Below are positions 8,544 to 18,368 of a stretch of DNA of 64,000 nucleotides, one piece after another; positions within the stretch are counted from its first letter, which is position 1, and each line of letters starts with the position of its first letter. The position numbers and the translations under genes are program-made. The DNA comes from JAHRVQ01 sp051278195 (GTDB lineage: Bacteria; Pseudomonadota; Gammaproteobacteria; Pseudomonadales; Azotimanducaceae). The notes beneath the pieces were generated by a model. It ran no database searches and was not told the origin of the DNA. It saw only the letters and a program-made list of their open reading frames with translations. The stretch covers positions 1-64,000 of the forward strand of contig JBNMQM010000012.1 of assembly GCA_051278195.1 (NCBI GenBank), given 5' to 3'.

Positions 8544-10334
8544 ATGACTGCGCCAAAGCCATTAGGTATTACCGACGTCGTGCTACGGGATGCACATCAG
8601 TCGCTGTTTGCGACCCGGATGCGTCTCGACGACATGCTGCCGATCGCAGAGAAATTGGATCAGGTGGGTTTCTGGTCGCTCGAAAGTTGGGGCGGTGCAA
8701 CCTTTGATGCCTGTATTCGCTATCTGGGTGAAGACCCCTGGGAGCGCCTTCGCGAACTGAAAAAAGTCATGCCGAAAACGCCTCAGCAAATGCTCTTTAG
8801 AGGGCAAAATATCTTGGGTTATCGCCACTACGCCGATGATCTGGTGGAGAAGTTTGTTGAGCGCGCGGCGGTCAGTGGTATAGATGTGTTTCGCATTTTT
8901 GATGCGATGAACGATCCCCGTAATTTGGAATGCGCCATCGCTGCCGTCATAAAACAGGGCAAGCATGCCCAGGGCACTCTGTCTTATACATTAAGCCCGG
9001 TACACGATATTAATACCTGGCTGACGATGGGGCAGCAACTAGAATCCATGGGCGCTGACTCGATTGCGATCAAAGATATGGCCGGCTTGCTGACACCTTA
9101 TGCGGCGTTTGAATTGGTCAGTGGCCTAAAGAAAACCGTGTCGGTACCCATTCACATGCAGTGTCACGCGACAACTGGTATGTCCACGGCGACCTACCTT
9201 AAGTCCATCGAGGCTGGCATCGATAACGTCGATACCGCGATCTCGTCTATGAGTATGACCTATGGTCACTCGCCTACAGAGTCGATTGTGGCGATTCTTG
9301 ATGGCACCGAGCGAGACACGGGTCTCGATATTAAGTTACTCGAAGAAATTGCTGCGTACTTTAGGGTAGTGCGAAAAAAATACGCGAAGTTTGAAGGCAG
9401 TTTGCGCGGCATTGATTCACGCATTTTGGTGGCTCAGGTGCCGGGCGGCATGCTCACCAATCTTGAAAATCAATTACGTGAACAAAACGCCACAGATCGT
9501 ATCGATGAGGTGTTGTTGGAGATTCCGAGGGTGCGAGAAGACCTGGGTTTTATTGCCTTGGTGACACCCACGTCGCAGATTGTGGGTACTCAGGCCGTGT
9601 TGAATGTACTCACTGGCGAGCGATATAAGAACATCACTAAGGAGACCGAAGGGGTCTTAGTCGGCGAGTATGGTTCGACGCCAGCGCCGGTGAATCAGGA
9701 ACTGCAAACGCGCGTGCTGAACGGCAGAGAACCTATGACGTGCAGGCCAGCCGATGCACTTGAGCCGGAGTTTGATAAGTTGAAGGCTGAGCTCATTGGG
9801 CTCGAGAAGTCCGAGGGGCTGATCTTCGGTGAGTCTATCGACGATGATGCATTGACCTATGCGCTGTTTCCTAAGGTTGGCCTAAAATTTCTCGCTAACC
9901 GTAATAATCCAGATGCCTTTGAACCGGCGCCTGGGTTAGAACCTGAGCCAACACCTGCATCCGCCAAGTCAACGGCGACTGCTGCCTCACCCGCTGGGCC
10001 TGAAACCTACACGGTCGAAGTTTCTGGTCAGCAATTCGTCGTAACAGTATCGCCTGGGGGTGATGTGACTAGCGCAACGGCTCCACAGCCCGCAGCTGCG
10101 ACACCAATTCCCGCAGCTTCTGCCGTTGGTATCACTGCGCCTTTGTCAGGCAATATTTTTACCCTGATGGTGAAAGAAGGTGATCACCTGCAAAGTGGCG
10201 ATGTGGTGTTGGTGATGGAGGCTATGAAAATGGAAACTGAAATTCGTACCAGCAGCGCAGGTCAAGTGAGCCAGATTATGGTTCGTGAAGGCGATACTGT
10301 TTCTGCCGGTGACACCCTCGTGACACTTGGATAA
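8544..10334 (+). CDS. oadA: Oxaloacetate decarboxylase alpha subunit (biotin-dependent carboxyltransferase)
   Basis: The 596 residues hold three parts. Residues about 1-270 are a carboxyltransferase barrel with DVVLRDAHQSLFATRM at the start, ESWGGATFDACIR, and the metal-binding HMQCHATTGMS. A conserved alpha domain follows (PGGMLTNLENQLREQ). After a Pro/Ala-rich linker (about 450-525) comes a biotinyl domain with EAMKME, the biotinylated lysine being residue 562. It moves the carboxyl group of oxaloacetate to biotin, giving pyruvate; decarboxylation in OadB then exports sodium. The gene lies between oadG and oadB, with oadB starting 3 bases after its stop. Length and domain order are normal. 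Confidence 0.96.
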   Translation: MTAPKPLGITDVVLRDAHQSLFATRMRLDDMLPIAEKLDQVGFWSLESWGGATFDACIRYLGEDPWERLRELKKVMPKTPQQMLFRGQNILGYRHYADDLVEKFVERAAVSGIDVFRIFDAMNDPRNLECAIAAVIKQGKHAQGTLSYTLSPVHDINTWLTMGQQLESMGADSIAIKDMAGLLTPYAAFELVSGLKKTVSVPIHMQCHATTGMSTATYLKSIEAGIDNVDTAISSMSMTYGHSPTESIVAILDGTERDTGLDIKLLEEIAAYFRVVRKKYAKFEGSLRGIDSRILVAQVPGGMLTNLENQLREQNATDRIDEVLLEIPRVREDLGFIALVTPTSQIVGTQAVLNVLTGERYKNITKETEGVLVGEYGSTPAPVNQELQTRVLNGREPMTCRPADALEPEFDKLKAELIGLEKSEGLIFGESIDDDALTYALFPKVGLKFLANRNNPDAFEPAPGLEPEPTPASAKSTATAASPAGPETYTVEVSGQQFVVTVSPGGDVTSATAPQPAAATPIPAASAVGITAPLSGNIFTLMVKEGDHLQSGDVVLVMEAMKMETEIRTSSAGQVSQIMVREGDTVSAGDTLVTLG

Positions 10335-10337
10335 CTG

Positions 10338-11471
10338 ATGGAATCTCTCACACTGCTGTGGCATTCCACGGGTATATACCAGTTAGAACTTGGCCAGTTC
10401 GCCATGATCTTGATTGGGCTAGGGTTACTGTATCTGGCGATCAATCGGCGTTTTGAACCGCTGTTGCTGGTCCCTATCGGTTTCGGTGGGATCTTAAGTA
10501 ATATCCCCGGTGTTGATATTGCCGTCGGTCAGGGCGTCCTGCATCAGTTTTATGCGATGGGTATCGAGACTGGTATTTTTCCGCTGATTATTTTTATGGG
10601 TGTCGGCGCGATGACAGATTTTGGTCCGCTGCTGGCGAATCCAAAAACATTATTCCTGGGTGCCGCCGCTCAATTTGGTATTTTTGCTACGCTACTCGGT
10701 GCGGTCGGGTTTTCAGAACTGGGACTCTTTAATTTTACGATCAAAGAAGCCGCTGCCATTGGCATTATTGGTGGTGCAGACGGGCCGACGGCTATTTATG
10801 TGGCGGGCCAACTTGCGCCACATTTACTCGGCGCCATCGCCGTTGCAGCATACTCATACATGGCTCTGGTACCACTGATCCAACCGCCCATTATGCGACT
10901 GCTGACAACTGAGTCCGAACGCAAAATTGAAATGACCCAGTTGCGAGTGGTATCGAAGCGAGAAAAGATCTTTTTCCCGTTGATGTTGCTTATTTTGGTT
11001 GCGCTGGCCGTACCCAGTGCTGCTCCACTACTTGGTATGTTTTGCTTGGGTAATTTGATGCGTGAGTGTGGTGTCGTCGAACGTTTGTCTGATACGACGC
11101 AAAATGCGTTGATCAACATCACCACGATTCTGTTGGGGCTGTCGGTCGGTTCTAAATTGCGCGCGGAACAGTTCCTGGTGCCAGAAACGCTCGGTATTCT
11201 GATGCTTGGAATGGTCGCGTTCTGCATTGGTACGGCAACAGGTGTGCTGATGGCGAAACTAATGAACTTGCTCTCCAGCCAAAAAATCAACCCACTGATT
11301 GGCGCAGCTGGGGTATCAGCGGTGCCAATGGCGGCGCGTGTTGCGAACAAAGTCGGGCTTGAGGCTAATCCTCACAACTTCCTGTTGATGCACGCAATGG
11401 GCCCCAATGTCGCGGGCGTTATAGGCTCGGCTGTGGCTGCCGGTATTCTCATCACGTTCGCGGGTGGCTAG
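10338..11471 (+). CDS. oadB: Oxaloacetate decarboxylase beta subunit (sodium pump)
   Basis: The 377-residue integral membrane protein matches OadB: PIGFGGILSNIPG, then GIIGGADGPTAIYVAGQLAP with the Asp that takes part in sodium/proton translocation, and MGPNVAGVIGSAVAAG at the end. It decarboxylates carboxybiotin on OadA and couples this to sodium export. The start at 10338 lies 3 bases after oadA, so the two are translationally coupled. The last 4 bases overlap the 3' end of the opposite-strand pseudouridine synthase gene. A sodium pump fits a marine setting and could support sodium-coupled transporters such as the BCCT carrier. Confidence 0.95.
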   Translation: MESLTLLWHSTGIYQLELGQFAMILIGLGLLYLAINRRFEPLLLVPIGFGGILSNIPGVDIAVGQGVLHQFYAMGIETGIFPLIIFMGVGAMTDFGPLLANPKTLFLGAAAQFGIFATLLGAVGFSELGLFNFTIKEAAAIGIIGGADGPTAIYVAGQLAPHLLGAIAVAAYSYMALVPLIQPPIMRLLTTESERKIEMTQLRVVSKREKIFFPLMLLILVALAVPSAAPLLGMFCLGNLMRECGVVERLSDTTQNALINITTILLGLSVGSKLRAEQFLVPETLGILMLGMVAFCIGTATGVLMAKLMNLLSSQKINPLIGAAGVSAVPMAARVANKVGLEANPHNFLLMHAMGPNVAGVIGSAVAAGILITFAGG

Positions 11472-12316
11472 CTGACGTTGGTAAGATTGGGCCAGCGGGA
11501 TTGATCTAACTCAAAGTGCAGAGTTTCAGATTTGTATTTGGACCCCGGTACACGAAAACGAATAGACGTTGCGGCCAGTTGCAAGTCTCGCTCAGTATCC
11601 TCGCTGCCGTATTGGCGATCTCCGACAACAGGATGATTGATGGCAGACAGGTGGCGGCGAATCTGGTGTTTACGACCCGTCGCAATTTCCACAGAAACCA
11701 TTGAATAGCCCGCTATTTGTTGCAGGGCGCTGACGCGACTGATCGCAGCTTTCTCGTCCAATGGTAAATCGATGGTTCGGCCTTTCTTTAGTTGGCCATG
11801 AACAATAGCGTGATAACGCTTTTCTACTTCGCGAAAACTAAACTGCTTGGATAGATCAGCGGCGGTGGATTTACGATGTGCCACGACGATGAGTCCAGCT
11901 GTAAAGCGATCCAGACGATGCACGAGAAATACTGAATTACCCTGCCGATGATTCATTTCGATCCAGCGATTGAGTGCGGTGTGATCGCCAAACCGACTGC
12001 CACTGACTGTCATACCGGCGGGCTTGAACCAGACTGAAAAATCAGTCCCGTCGAAGATTAGTTCGGGGGTGAGAGACACCGAATCTAAAGCCTCGGGACT
12101 ATGGTTGAAGACGATTTTATCGCCAGCTTTGACCCGCACATTGGCGCGTCGAACCCGTTGCTGTGTCTCGCCGGTTTTACGCCAGACTGCACCGCAGGTC
12201 ATGGCATGTTTAATACGGGTGCGAGAGAGACCTGTCAGTTCACTCAGCAAGTCAGGGATGCTGGCCTCGGGATCTGTAATATCCAGGTTAAATGTTTCAG
12301 GACTGGTCGTTAACAT
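11468..12316 (-). CDS. RluA-family RNA pseudouridine synthase
   Basis: The 282 residues have an S4-like RNA-binding N-terminus (LSELTGLSRTRIKHAMTCGA, then ANVRVKAGDKIVF) followed by the catalytic domain. The signature HRLDRFTAGLIVVAH contains the catalytic Asp; family members more often have RDTSGL. KRYHAIVHG and IGRKHQIRRHLSAINHPVVGD-like motifs follow, the second being the usual RluA substrate-site motif. It isomerises specific uridines in rRNA or tRNA; the target base cannot be told. The gene is convergent with oadB and probably transcribed alone. Confidence 0.9.
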   Translation of the reverse strand: MLTTSPETFNLDITDPEASIPDLLSELTGLSRTRIKHAMTCGAVWRKTGETQQRVRRANVRVKAGDKIVFNHSPEALDSVSLTPELIFDGTDFSVWFKPAGMTVSGSRFGDHTALNRWIEMNHRQGNSVFLVHRLDRFTAGLIVVAHRKSTAADLSKQFSFREVEKRYHAIVHGQLKKGRTIDLPLDEKAAISRVSALQQIAGYSMVSVEIATGRKHQIRRHLSAINHPVVGDRQYGSEDTERDLQLAATSIRFRVPGSKYKSETLHFELDQSRWPNLTNVS

Positions 12317-12413
12317 TGGAATTCTAGCCGTATGAAGCGCATAAACTGCCGGTTTGAGGAGAGTGGTATGTATACTTAAGCGTCAAGTATACGCATGAGT
12401 CTGGGGTCACACT

Positions 12414-13070
12414 ATGCTTTCAATCGATGTCTTCTGGTCTTTTCGCAGCCCATGGTCCTATCTGGCGACTGGTCGCTTGCGGTCAATGCAGGACACTTAC
12501 GAGCTGGAGGTTGTTTTTCGGCCGGTATATCCCATCGCAATACGAACCCCGGATTTCTTTCTTCAGGTCAATCCAATGTGGCCACCTTACTTAGTGCGCG
12601 ATGCGATGCGGGTCGCACAAATGTTGGAAATACCCTACGCCTGGCCAAACCCAGATCCCGTCAAACAGTATCGTGGTGACGATGGTCGTGCGCGCACAGC
12701 GGAAGATCAGCCCTATATTCATCGTCTCACGCGGCTTGGTATATTGGCCGCGGAGCAAGGCCAGGGCATTGAGTTTGCAGATGAGATATCCAGAGTCATC
12801 TGGGGGGGGACTGCTAACTGGCACGAAGGCGATCATCTCGCTATGGCCGCTGAACGGGCAGGCTTAACTTTGTCGAGCTTAGATCAGGCAGCGCTTGTAG
12901 AGGAAGAACGGCTAGAAGGAGTCATTGAATCGAACCAGTCTGCCCATGAGGCTGTGGGTCATTGGGGCGTGCCAACCTTTAGTTTTGCGGGTGAGCCTTT
13001 CTTTGGCCAGGATCGTATAGATGTACTTCTGTGGCGCTTGCGTCAATCGGGCCTTTCGATGCGGACTTGA
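12414..13070 (+). CDS. DsbA-family / 2-hydroxychromene-2-carboxylate isomerase-like protein
   Basis: The 218 residues form a thioredoxin fold with helical insertion. The N-terminal active region is FWSFRSPWSYLATGR, where Ser replaces the CxxC cysteines, as in GST-kappa and HCCA isomerases. The C-terminal cis-Pro strand is GVPTFSFAGEPFFGQDR, followed by a closing helix. The family includes glutathione-dependent isomerases of aromatic degradation, but no aromatic pathway genes are nearby, so the substrate is open. The aldehyde dehydrogenase begins 81 bases downstream on the same strand and may be co-transcribed. Confidence 0.85.
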   Translation: MLSIDVFWSFRSPWSYLATGRLRSMQDTYELEVVFRPVYPIAIRTPDFFLQVNPMWPPYLVRDAMRVAQMLEIPYAWPNPDPVKQYRGDDGRARTAEDQPYIHRLTRLGILAAEQGQGIEFADEISRVIWGGTANWHEGDHLAMAAERAGLTLSSLDQAALVEEERLEGVIESNQSAHEAVGHWGVPTFSFAGEPFFGQDRIDVLLWRLRQSGLSMRT

Positions 13071-13151
13071 CAGCAAAAAGTCATCTTTGTAGTTTAGGCC
13101 ACCTTTTACCCATTACACATTTAAATCTACATCCAAAAAGAGAGAGACACC

Positions 13152-14579
13152 ATGCAAGAACATCTGAAGTTCTACATTAACGGCGAGTGGGTGGACCCGG
13201 TAACACCGGCGACCCTTGACGTGATCAACCCCACCACCGAAGCACCTTTTGCGACCATTAGCATGGGCAGTGAAGCGGATGTGAATAAGGCAGTTGCTGC
13301 AGCTAAAGCTGCATTTGATAGCTTTTCAAGAACAACGGTCGCCGAGCGCGTCGAAATGTTCGGCGCTATTTTGGCCGAATACACCAAACGCTATGACGAT
13401 ATCGCCCAGGTGATTTCAACTGAAATGGGCGCGCCCATTTGGTTGTCAAAAGCAGCCCAGGCAGCGACCGGCCAGGCGCACTTTGCCACGGCAATGCAAA
13501 TCATGAAGGACTTCCAATGGGAAGAGCAAAAGGGCCGTTACTTTTTGCGCCGTGAACCTGTCGGCGTTTGCGGCTTGATCACACCCTGGAACTGGCCCAT
13601 TAATCAGATCTCTTGCAAGGTTGCGCCCGCTCTGGCTGCTGGTTGCACGATGGTACTTAAGCCGAGTGAAGTTGCCCCGATCAATGCGATCATCCTGGCG
13701 GAAGTGTTACATGCCGCAGGCGTGCCTAAAGGCGTCTTTAACCTGGTGAATGGTGACGGCATCAATGTCGGCAACGCCATGTCATCGCACCCCGACATTC
13801 ACATGATGTCTTTTACAGGGTCTACTCGTGCCGGTATTCAGGTCGCGAAATCCTCAGCGGACACAGTAAAGCGTGTCTCGCAGGAACTCGGCGGTAAATC
13901 TGCAAACATTATTCTAGACGATGCTGATCTTCAAATAGCGGTTGCCGGCGGCGTGTCTAATTGTTTCACGAACTCTGGTCAATCCTGTAATGCACCGACT
14001 CGAATGTTGGTCCCAGCGGCCAAGCACGCAGAAGCTTTGGTCATTGCTAAAGCGGCAGCAGAAGGCGTTAAGCCAGGCGATCCTTTTGCGGAAGGTACTG
14101 TGATGGGTCCAGTTGTGAGCGAAGTTCAATTCAACAAGATTCAAGCTCTGATTCAAAAGGGTATTGATGAAGGTGCCGTATTGGTTACCGGTGGTACCGG
14201 TCGTCCTGATGGTTTGAACGTAGGCTACTTTGTGAAGCCGACGGTCTTCGGTAATGTGACGAACGACATGACCATTGCACAAGAAGAAGTGTTTGGTCCT
14301 GTGCTGACGATTTTGCCTTACAACACGGAAGAGGAAGCTATCGAGATTGCTAACGACTCACCTTATGGTTTGTCTGGCTACGTGCAGTCTGGTGATGTTG
14401 AGCATGCGACGAAGGTGGCTGCGCAGATTCGCACCGGTAACGTTCATATCAACGGTTCTGGTCCAGACTTCAACGCACCTTTCGGTGGCTACAAGATGTC
14501 TGGTAATGGGCGCGAGTGGGGTGAGCTTGGTTTTGAAGAGTTCCTCGAAACAAAAGCGGTCTTTATTCCAGCTGCTTAG
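13152..14579 (+). CDS. NAD(P)-dependent aldehyde dehydrogenase
   Basis: The 475 residues are full length for the ALDH superfamily. Visible motifs are PWNWPINQISCKVAPALAAG and KPSEVAPINA in the cofactor domain, FTGSTRAG, the general-base Glu in QELGGKSANIIL, and the catalytic Cys in NSGQSCNAPTR. EEVFGPVLTILPY and PFGGYKMSGNGRE follow. It oxidises an aldehyde to the acid; the substrate is not evident. An AG-rich ribosome site (AGAGAGAG, ending about 8 bases before the ATG) precedes it. A terminator hairpin follows. The upstream neighbour is the thioredoxin-fold isomerase-like gene. Confidence 0.95.
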   Translation: MQEHLKFYINGEWVDPVTPATLDVINPTTEAPFATISMGSEADVNKAVAAAKAAFDSFSRTTVAERVEMFGAILAEYTKRYDDIAQVISTEMGAPIWLSKAAQAATGQAHFATAMQIMKDFQWEEQKGRYFLRREPVGVCGLITPWNWPINQISCKVAPALAAGCTMVLKPSEVAPINAIILAEVLHAAGVPKGVFNLVNGDGINVGNAMSSHPDIHMMSFTGSTRAGIQVAKSSADTVKRVSQELGGKSANIILDDADLQIAVAGGVSNCFTNSGQSCNAPTRMLVPAAKHAEALVIAKAAAEGVKPGDPFAEGTVMGPVVSEVQFNKIQALIQKGIDEGAVLVTGGTGRPDGLNVGYFVKPTVFGNVTNDMTIAQEEVFGPVLTILPYNTEEEAIEIANDSPYGLSGYVQSGDVEHATKVAAQIRTGNVHINGSGPDFNAPFGGYKMSGNGREWGELGFEEFLETKAVFIPAA

Positions 14580-14613
14580 TCGGGAGTCTTCCAAGGCTTA
14601 GATTGGATTGATG

Positions 14614-14640
14614 CGAGCCTCGAAAGGGGCTCGTTGTTTA
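14614..14640 (+). terminator. Rho-independent terminator after the aldehyde dehydrogenase
   Basis: A perfect 6-bp stem, CGAGCC (14614-14619) with GGCTCG (14628-14633), is followed by a T-rich stretch (TTGTTTATT). It lies 34 bases after the stop codon and separates this gene from the convergent minus-strand gene. Confidence 0.75.
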
Positions 14641-14647
14641 TTAGAGC

Positions 14648-15463
14648 TTATGCCTGACCATTTTGAACACGGACAGACGTTTGGCGATGGTTTTCCCAGG
14701 TCGATATTAATGCTTGGACAGACGGATTGCTCTTCAGGTTGACCTGCCTGAGCTTGTTTAGGGTCGGTTCGATGCTATCGTAGTACTCGAGGAAAGGTGT
14801 CCGTTTTAAAGCTGGAAACTTAAAGCCTACACACGTCAGTTCAGAATGATCTTCGACCAAACCTGTCTCATCGTGAAACAGCATCACTGTCATCGCCGCG
14901 CATACGGCATTTAATTTCACGGTGTCTTGCTTTCGTTGCAACTCAAAGATCCAATCAAAATAAAATTCGATACTCGCACTACAAAGGTGCGAGGGATGGA
15001 TTCTAGTGAATTCTTGGAGAGTTTCGGAAGAGAATTCTGAACGAAGCGCACGCAAAAGGGCATTCACTCGTCGATCTCCCAAATAGAGCAACCCCGCTAG
15101 GGCTGCGCCTGCATTTTGAAGTTCTTCTTTTTTGTACAAATCTAGTACTTGTTTGACGCCTGCAAATTCATCAGAAATTGAACATGATTTTAAGCGGATG
15201 AATTCACCGGTAGCCCGATGGACCAATTTCGCATTTGGCTCAAAGCGGACAAAATAGATTAATGTTTCTGGCGCTAACTTATTTTTTCGAATTGCGTTTA
15301 CGAGGCTATGGAAGGTTGCTTTGCGTTCCCAGACTTCAGTACTTTCGATTATTTGGGCAAAATCACCTTTGTTTAATTCACGCGGGTAATCGCACAGTGC
15401 ACCGTACAGGCCTTTGAGTGCTGCATCCTTATAACTTTGTTCTTTGAATCGCATTGCTATCAC
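14648..15463 (-). CDS. Unknown protein, paralog of the 18369-19394 product
   Basis: The 271-residue, mostly helical soluble protein has no signal peptide and matches no family I can name. It shares a diverged layout with the gene at 18369-19394: LAGLLYLGDRRVNALLRAL (compare LAGLLSFGDRRVCAALRPY), then a LCSASIEFYFDWIFEL-like helix, then a C-terminal FxFP...YDSIEP...NPSVQALIS segment. It is the last gene of a minus-strand run; the PrsT-like gene ends 99 bases upstream. Helical-repeat (HEAT-like) structure is possible. A scaffold or regulator for the PrsT protein or for EPS export is an inference from position only. Confidence 0.8.
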   Translation of the reverse strand: MIAMRFKEQSYKDAALKGLYGALCDYPRELNKGDFAQIIESTEVWERKATFHSLVNAIRKNKLAPETLIYFVRFEPNAKLVHRATGEFIRLKSCSISDEFAGVKQVLDLYKKEELQNAGAALAGLLYLGDRRVNALLRALRSEFSSETLQEFTRIHPSHLCSASIEFYFDWIFELQRKQDTVKLNAVCAAMTVMLFHDETGLVEDHSELTCVGFKFPALKRTPFLEYYDSIEPTLNKLRQVNLKSNPSVQALISTWENHRQTSVRVQNGQA

Positions 15464-15562
15464 GCCTATCCCTCATCCCTGTTACTGGATTTCGATAAGT
15501 AAGTATAAGTTGGCTGAAAAAGGATAAAGGTGACACAGTTCACATTATCGGTAATTGGCCTG

Positions 15563-18178
15563 TCATTTGATTGCTTGAATCTGTTGTAGGTGTTGATTGA
15601 TGCTTTTGTCATTGGGTGACAACCTTGCTGCCTCCTCAAGCAATGCGGTGCCGGCTTCTTCAGCGCCGCTTTGGAATAAAAACCAACCGTGAGTGTCCAA
15701 TATCGCGGGTAAACCGGGTGCCAGTTGATAGGCATGCTTACTCAGGCGGAGCGCCTCATCCAAGTTGGTCTCCCCGTAAATCCAGGCCAGATTATTAAGT
15801 GCAATCACGTTCTCAGGTTCTATCACCAACAGTTTCTCATACTCACGTTGAGCCGCTTCTAGTTTTTGGCTCGAATACAAATAACCGGCGTTGCTCATTC
15901 TACGAACTCGACTGTTCGGTAGTTTTGTTTGCCAATCCTCAAGAAATGCGGTGATCTCATTATCAGTACTTTCGCCAGATTTTAGTGTTGCCAACAATTT
16001 GAAGCCCAATTGATCGTCGGGCGCGGTGAGCCATGCTTGTCCATATGCTGAACGAGCCGCTTGAAAATCCTGCTCAGCGATGTGGAGGTCACCGTCTAAT
16101 AGGTAAACAAACGCTTCTTGGCTCACATCTTTAAGTGCCGAAAGGGTTTCTGCAGCCCCAACCAAGTTGTTGTCGGCTATGTATATCGTGGTCATTGCCG
16201 CTAATAGCCGGCTGCTGGTGGGGTACTGTTCTAGGGTACTCCGGATTAACTGAATGCCTTCTGTGCTCTTTCCTGCGTTCATGAGTTTTCTGGCTTTACT
16301 CAGGGTGAGGGCCTCAGTGAGGCGAAGCTTGGTGTTGCTTGAGCTACCTTCCGCTTTGCCGAGCCAAAGTGCCGAAAGCTCAAGGTTACCATTGCGCCCG
16401 TGAAATTCACTCAGGACAAGAGCGGGTGTCAGAGAAGTGCCTTTGTTTGCCAGTGCTTCTAATGCCCTGAGACCGTCGTCTTTTAGACCTGAACGCTCGT
16501 AAGCGGTCATTAAGCCCCTGTGCGCCTTTGCGTCGTCCGGGTCTTGCTCAATCAGCTGCTGATAGCTCGCTATCGCGTCTGAATACCGTGATCGCTTCAG
16601 ATTTATTGCCGCTAGCTGATGTTGCGCGGTCTTTGAGGGACCGAGTGCAAGTACCTTGTCCAAACTATCTTTGGCCTGGTCGAATTCACCTGCCGTTAGA
16701 TAGTAATTGGCGACGATCAGTTGTGTCTGGGGGCTATCGGGGTAGTCAGCTTCTAAGCGCTTGACGAACTTGCTGGCGAGTTCGAGATTGCTGGTCCGCA
16801 GATAGTAGCTTACGAGTGCACGTTGGATTGTGGCGTCTGATGGGCTTCGGTCGATAGCTTTTTGTAATTCAATCTTTGCTTCTTCAAGCCGGCCAAGATC
16901 CACGTAAAGTTTTGCAAGCGGTAGATAAAGGCGACCGAAATCCGGGTCGAGTTCTATTGCTCGAAGGAAGTAGCTTTCGCTTTGACGAAGACGCCCACTG
17001 TTAGTCATCGCGATGCCGTATAAGGCCAATATCCTGCCGTCTTGAATGTCGTCTATATCAGCTTTTAGTCGATCAATAACACTTTGCGGTTGTCCTAGCT
17101 TGAGTTCTGAAACCGCAAAAATTTGCAGGGTATTAGCGTCTGAGGTTTCGGCGTCGATGAATCCCTCTAAGCGAGCGGCTGCAGCAGCATGATCGCCAGC
17201 TAGAAAATCGACCATCGCCAACATCGTATTGGCCGGCTTTGATCCAGGTGCGCGATCCGTGATCTGCTTTAGCTCTTCTCGGGCGTCGTTGAATTTGCCC
17301 TGTTGGAGAAGATCAATCGCGAGTTGCAGGTCTTCCTCGGTGGCGACCGCAGTGGGTAGCTGTTCTCTGATGATGCCCGCATAAATTCTAGCTTCTTCAA
17401 GTCTTCCTTGTCTAAATAGGATGTCTCTCAACTCATTGAGCGCACGATAGCGCGTTGGGGTGGGTAGATCAGTACGAGGAAGAAGTGATATTACCTGAGT
17501 CAAGAGAGACTCTGCTAGCGCGAGGTTGTCTGTTTGCCGCTCTAGTTTGGCCATGGTGATAAGTACGTCTGTATTGTCAGGATAGGCGGTTCCTAAAACT
17601 TCTAGTTGAGTACGCGCGTTTGGATAGTCTTCCCGTACGAGCTCCAACATAGCGATCTCTAACGCGACTTCGATATTAGTCGGGTCAAGACCGCGGGCTA
17701 GCTCAAAAAACTCGCCGGCGAGATCATAATGTGCTCTCGCCACCTGGAGTTTGCCGCGCAGCAGTGGAATGGCAGCGTCGTCCTGCTCCTCAGTGAAATA
17801 TTTGTCTAGCGCTTCTTCGCTTGATCTTACTTTACCTGCAAAGAGGAATGCCTGAGCGAGCAGCAATTGCAGTTTAGTATCGGCAAGATCGGTGGAGTTA
17901 AGGTATGCGATCGCTTGCCTGTTTTGGCCAATTTCCAGATAGAGTTTAGTCAGTAGCGTTTGTGCATTCAGATTAGTAGGTTGTTTTTGTAATACTTTTT
18001 TGGTTTCTATAATAGCGGCTTGATATTGTCCTAGCCGCTGAAAATCTTTTGCCGCAGCCAGCTGAGTGCTGCTGTTGATGGAATTTTCACCATCTTGTTT
18101 TGAGCAAGCGACCAAACCTAATTGGAGGGCCAACAAGAGTATTATGGCGCTTCTGAGAGAGGGGGGGTTATTTATCAT
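15563..18178 (-). CDS. prsT: PEP-CTERM/EPS-locus TPR lipoprotein, PrsT-type (copy 1)
   Basis: The 871 residues start with a lipoprotein signal (LLLALQLGLVACSKQ; lipidated Cys about residue 25). The remainder is tandem TPR-like helical pairs, for example DFQRLGQYQAAIIETKKVLQ, then repeated AxxxLA..Y...G....A. units up to the end (AILDTHGWFLFQSG, LLEEAARLSPNDKSINQHL). Length and layout match the TPR lipoproteins of exosortase A systems. The likely role is an outer-membrane-anchored scaffold for EPS export or for handling PEP-CTERM proteins. It lies between two paralogous genes of unknown function on the same strand. A second copy is at 31211-33841. Confidence 0.85.
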   Translation of the reverse strand: MINNPPSLRSAIILLLALQLGLVACSKQDGENSINSSTQLAAAKDFQRLGQYQAAIIETKKVLQKQPTNLNAQTLLTKLYLEIGQNRQAIAYLNSTDLADTKLQLLLAQAFLFAGKVRSSEEALDKYFTEEQDDAAIPLLRGKLQVARAHYDLAGEFFELARGLDPTNIEVALEIAMLELVREDYPNARTQLEVLGTAYPDNTDVLITMAKLERQTDNLALAESLLTQVISLLPRTDLPTPTRYRALNELRDILFRQGRLEEARIYAGIIREQLPTAVATEEDLQLAIDLLQQGKFNDAREELKQITDRAPGSKPANTMLAMVDFLAGDHAAAAARLEGFIDAETSDANTLQIFAVSELKLGQPQSVIDRLKADIDDIQDGRILALYGIAMTNSGRLRQSESYFLRAIELDPDFGRLYLPLAKLYVDLGRLEEAKIELQKAIDRSPSDATIQRALVSYYLRTSNLELASKFVKRLEADYPDSPQTQLIVANYYLTAGEFDQAKDSLDKVLALGPSKTAQHQLAAINLKRSRYSDAIASYQQLIEQDPDDAKAHRGLMTAYERSGLKDDGLRALEALANKGTSLTPALVLSEFHGRNGNLELSALWLGKAEGSSSNTKLRLTEALTLSKARKLMNAGKSTEGIQLIRSTLEQYPTSSRLLAAMTTIYIADNNLVGAAETLSALKDVSQEAFVYLLDGDLHIAEQDFQAARSAYGQAWLTAPDDQLGFKLLATLKSGESTDNEITAFLEDWQTKLPNSRVRRMSNAGYLYSSQKLEAAQREYEKLLVIEPENVIALNNLAWIYGETNLDEALRLSKHAYQLAPGLPAILDTHGWFLFQSGAEEAGTALLEEAARLSPNDKSINQHLQQIQAIK

Positions 18179-18368
18179 GATGAAGAAACCAACTCAATTA
18201 GGTTTTAATTCTCATTACCATGCCACAAACAGTAAAGCTGTGAAATCGATACCGGCGCTGCCTGAATTAGCCATCATCAGGCATATTCTTGCAAAGGCGT
18301 TCGGTGATAGCGAGTTTCGTGAAAGTTGCTTCTATGATTGGGTTCTATGAAGAGTTTGGCAGTCAACG

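Noticed and set aside
8583..8966. 127-residue minus-strand frame inside oadA
   Set aside because: It is antisense to a strongly conserved gene and has no family character.
10796..11350. 184-residue minus-strand frame inside oadB
   Set aside because: Antisense shadow of a conserved membrane protein gene.
18213..18228. Sigma-54-like site before the first PrsT (minus strand, TGGCATGGTAATGAGA)
   Set aside because: The -24 half fits but the -12 half lacks GC at the required position.
18177..18350. 57-residue plus-strand frame between the PrsT and unknown-B genes
   Set aside because: No ribosome site, opposite to both neighbours, no hydrophobic or conserved pattern.
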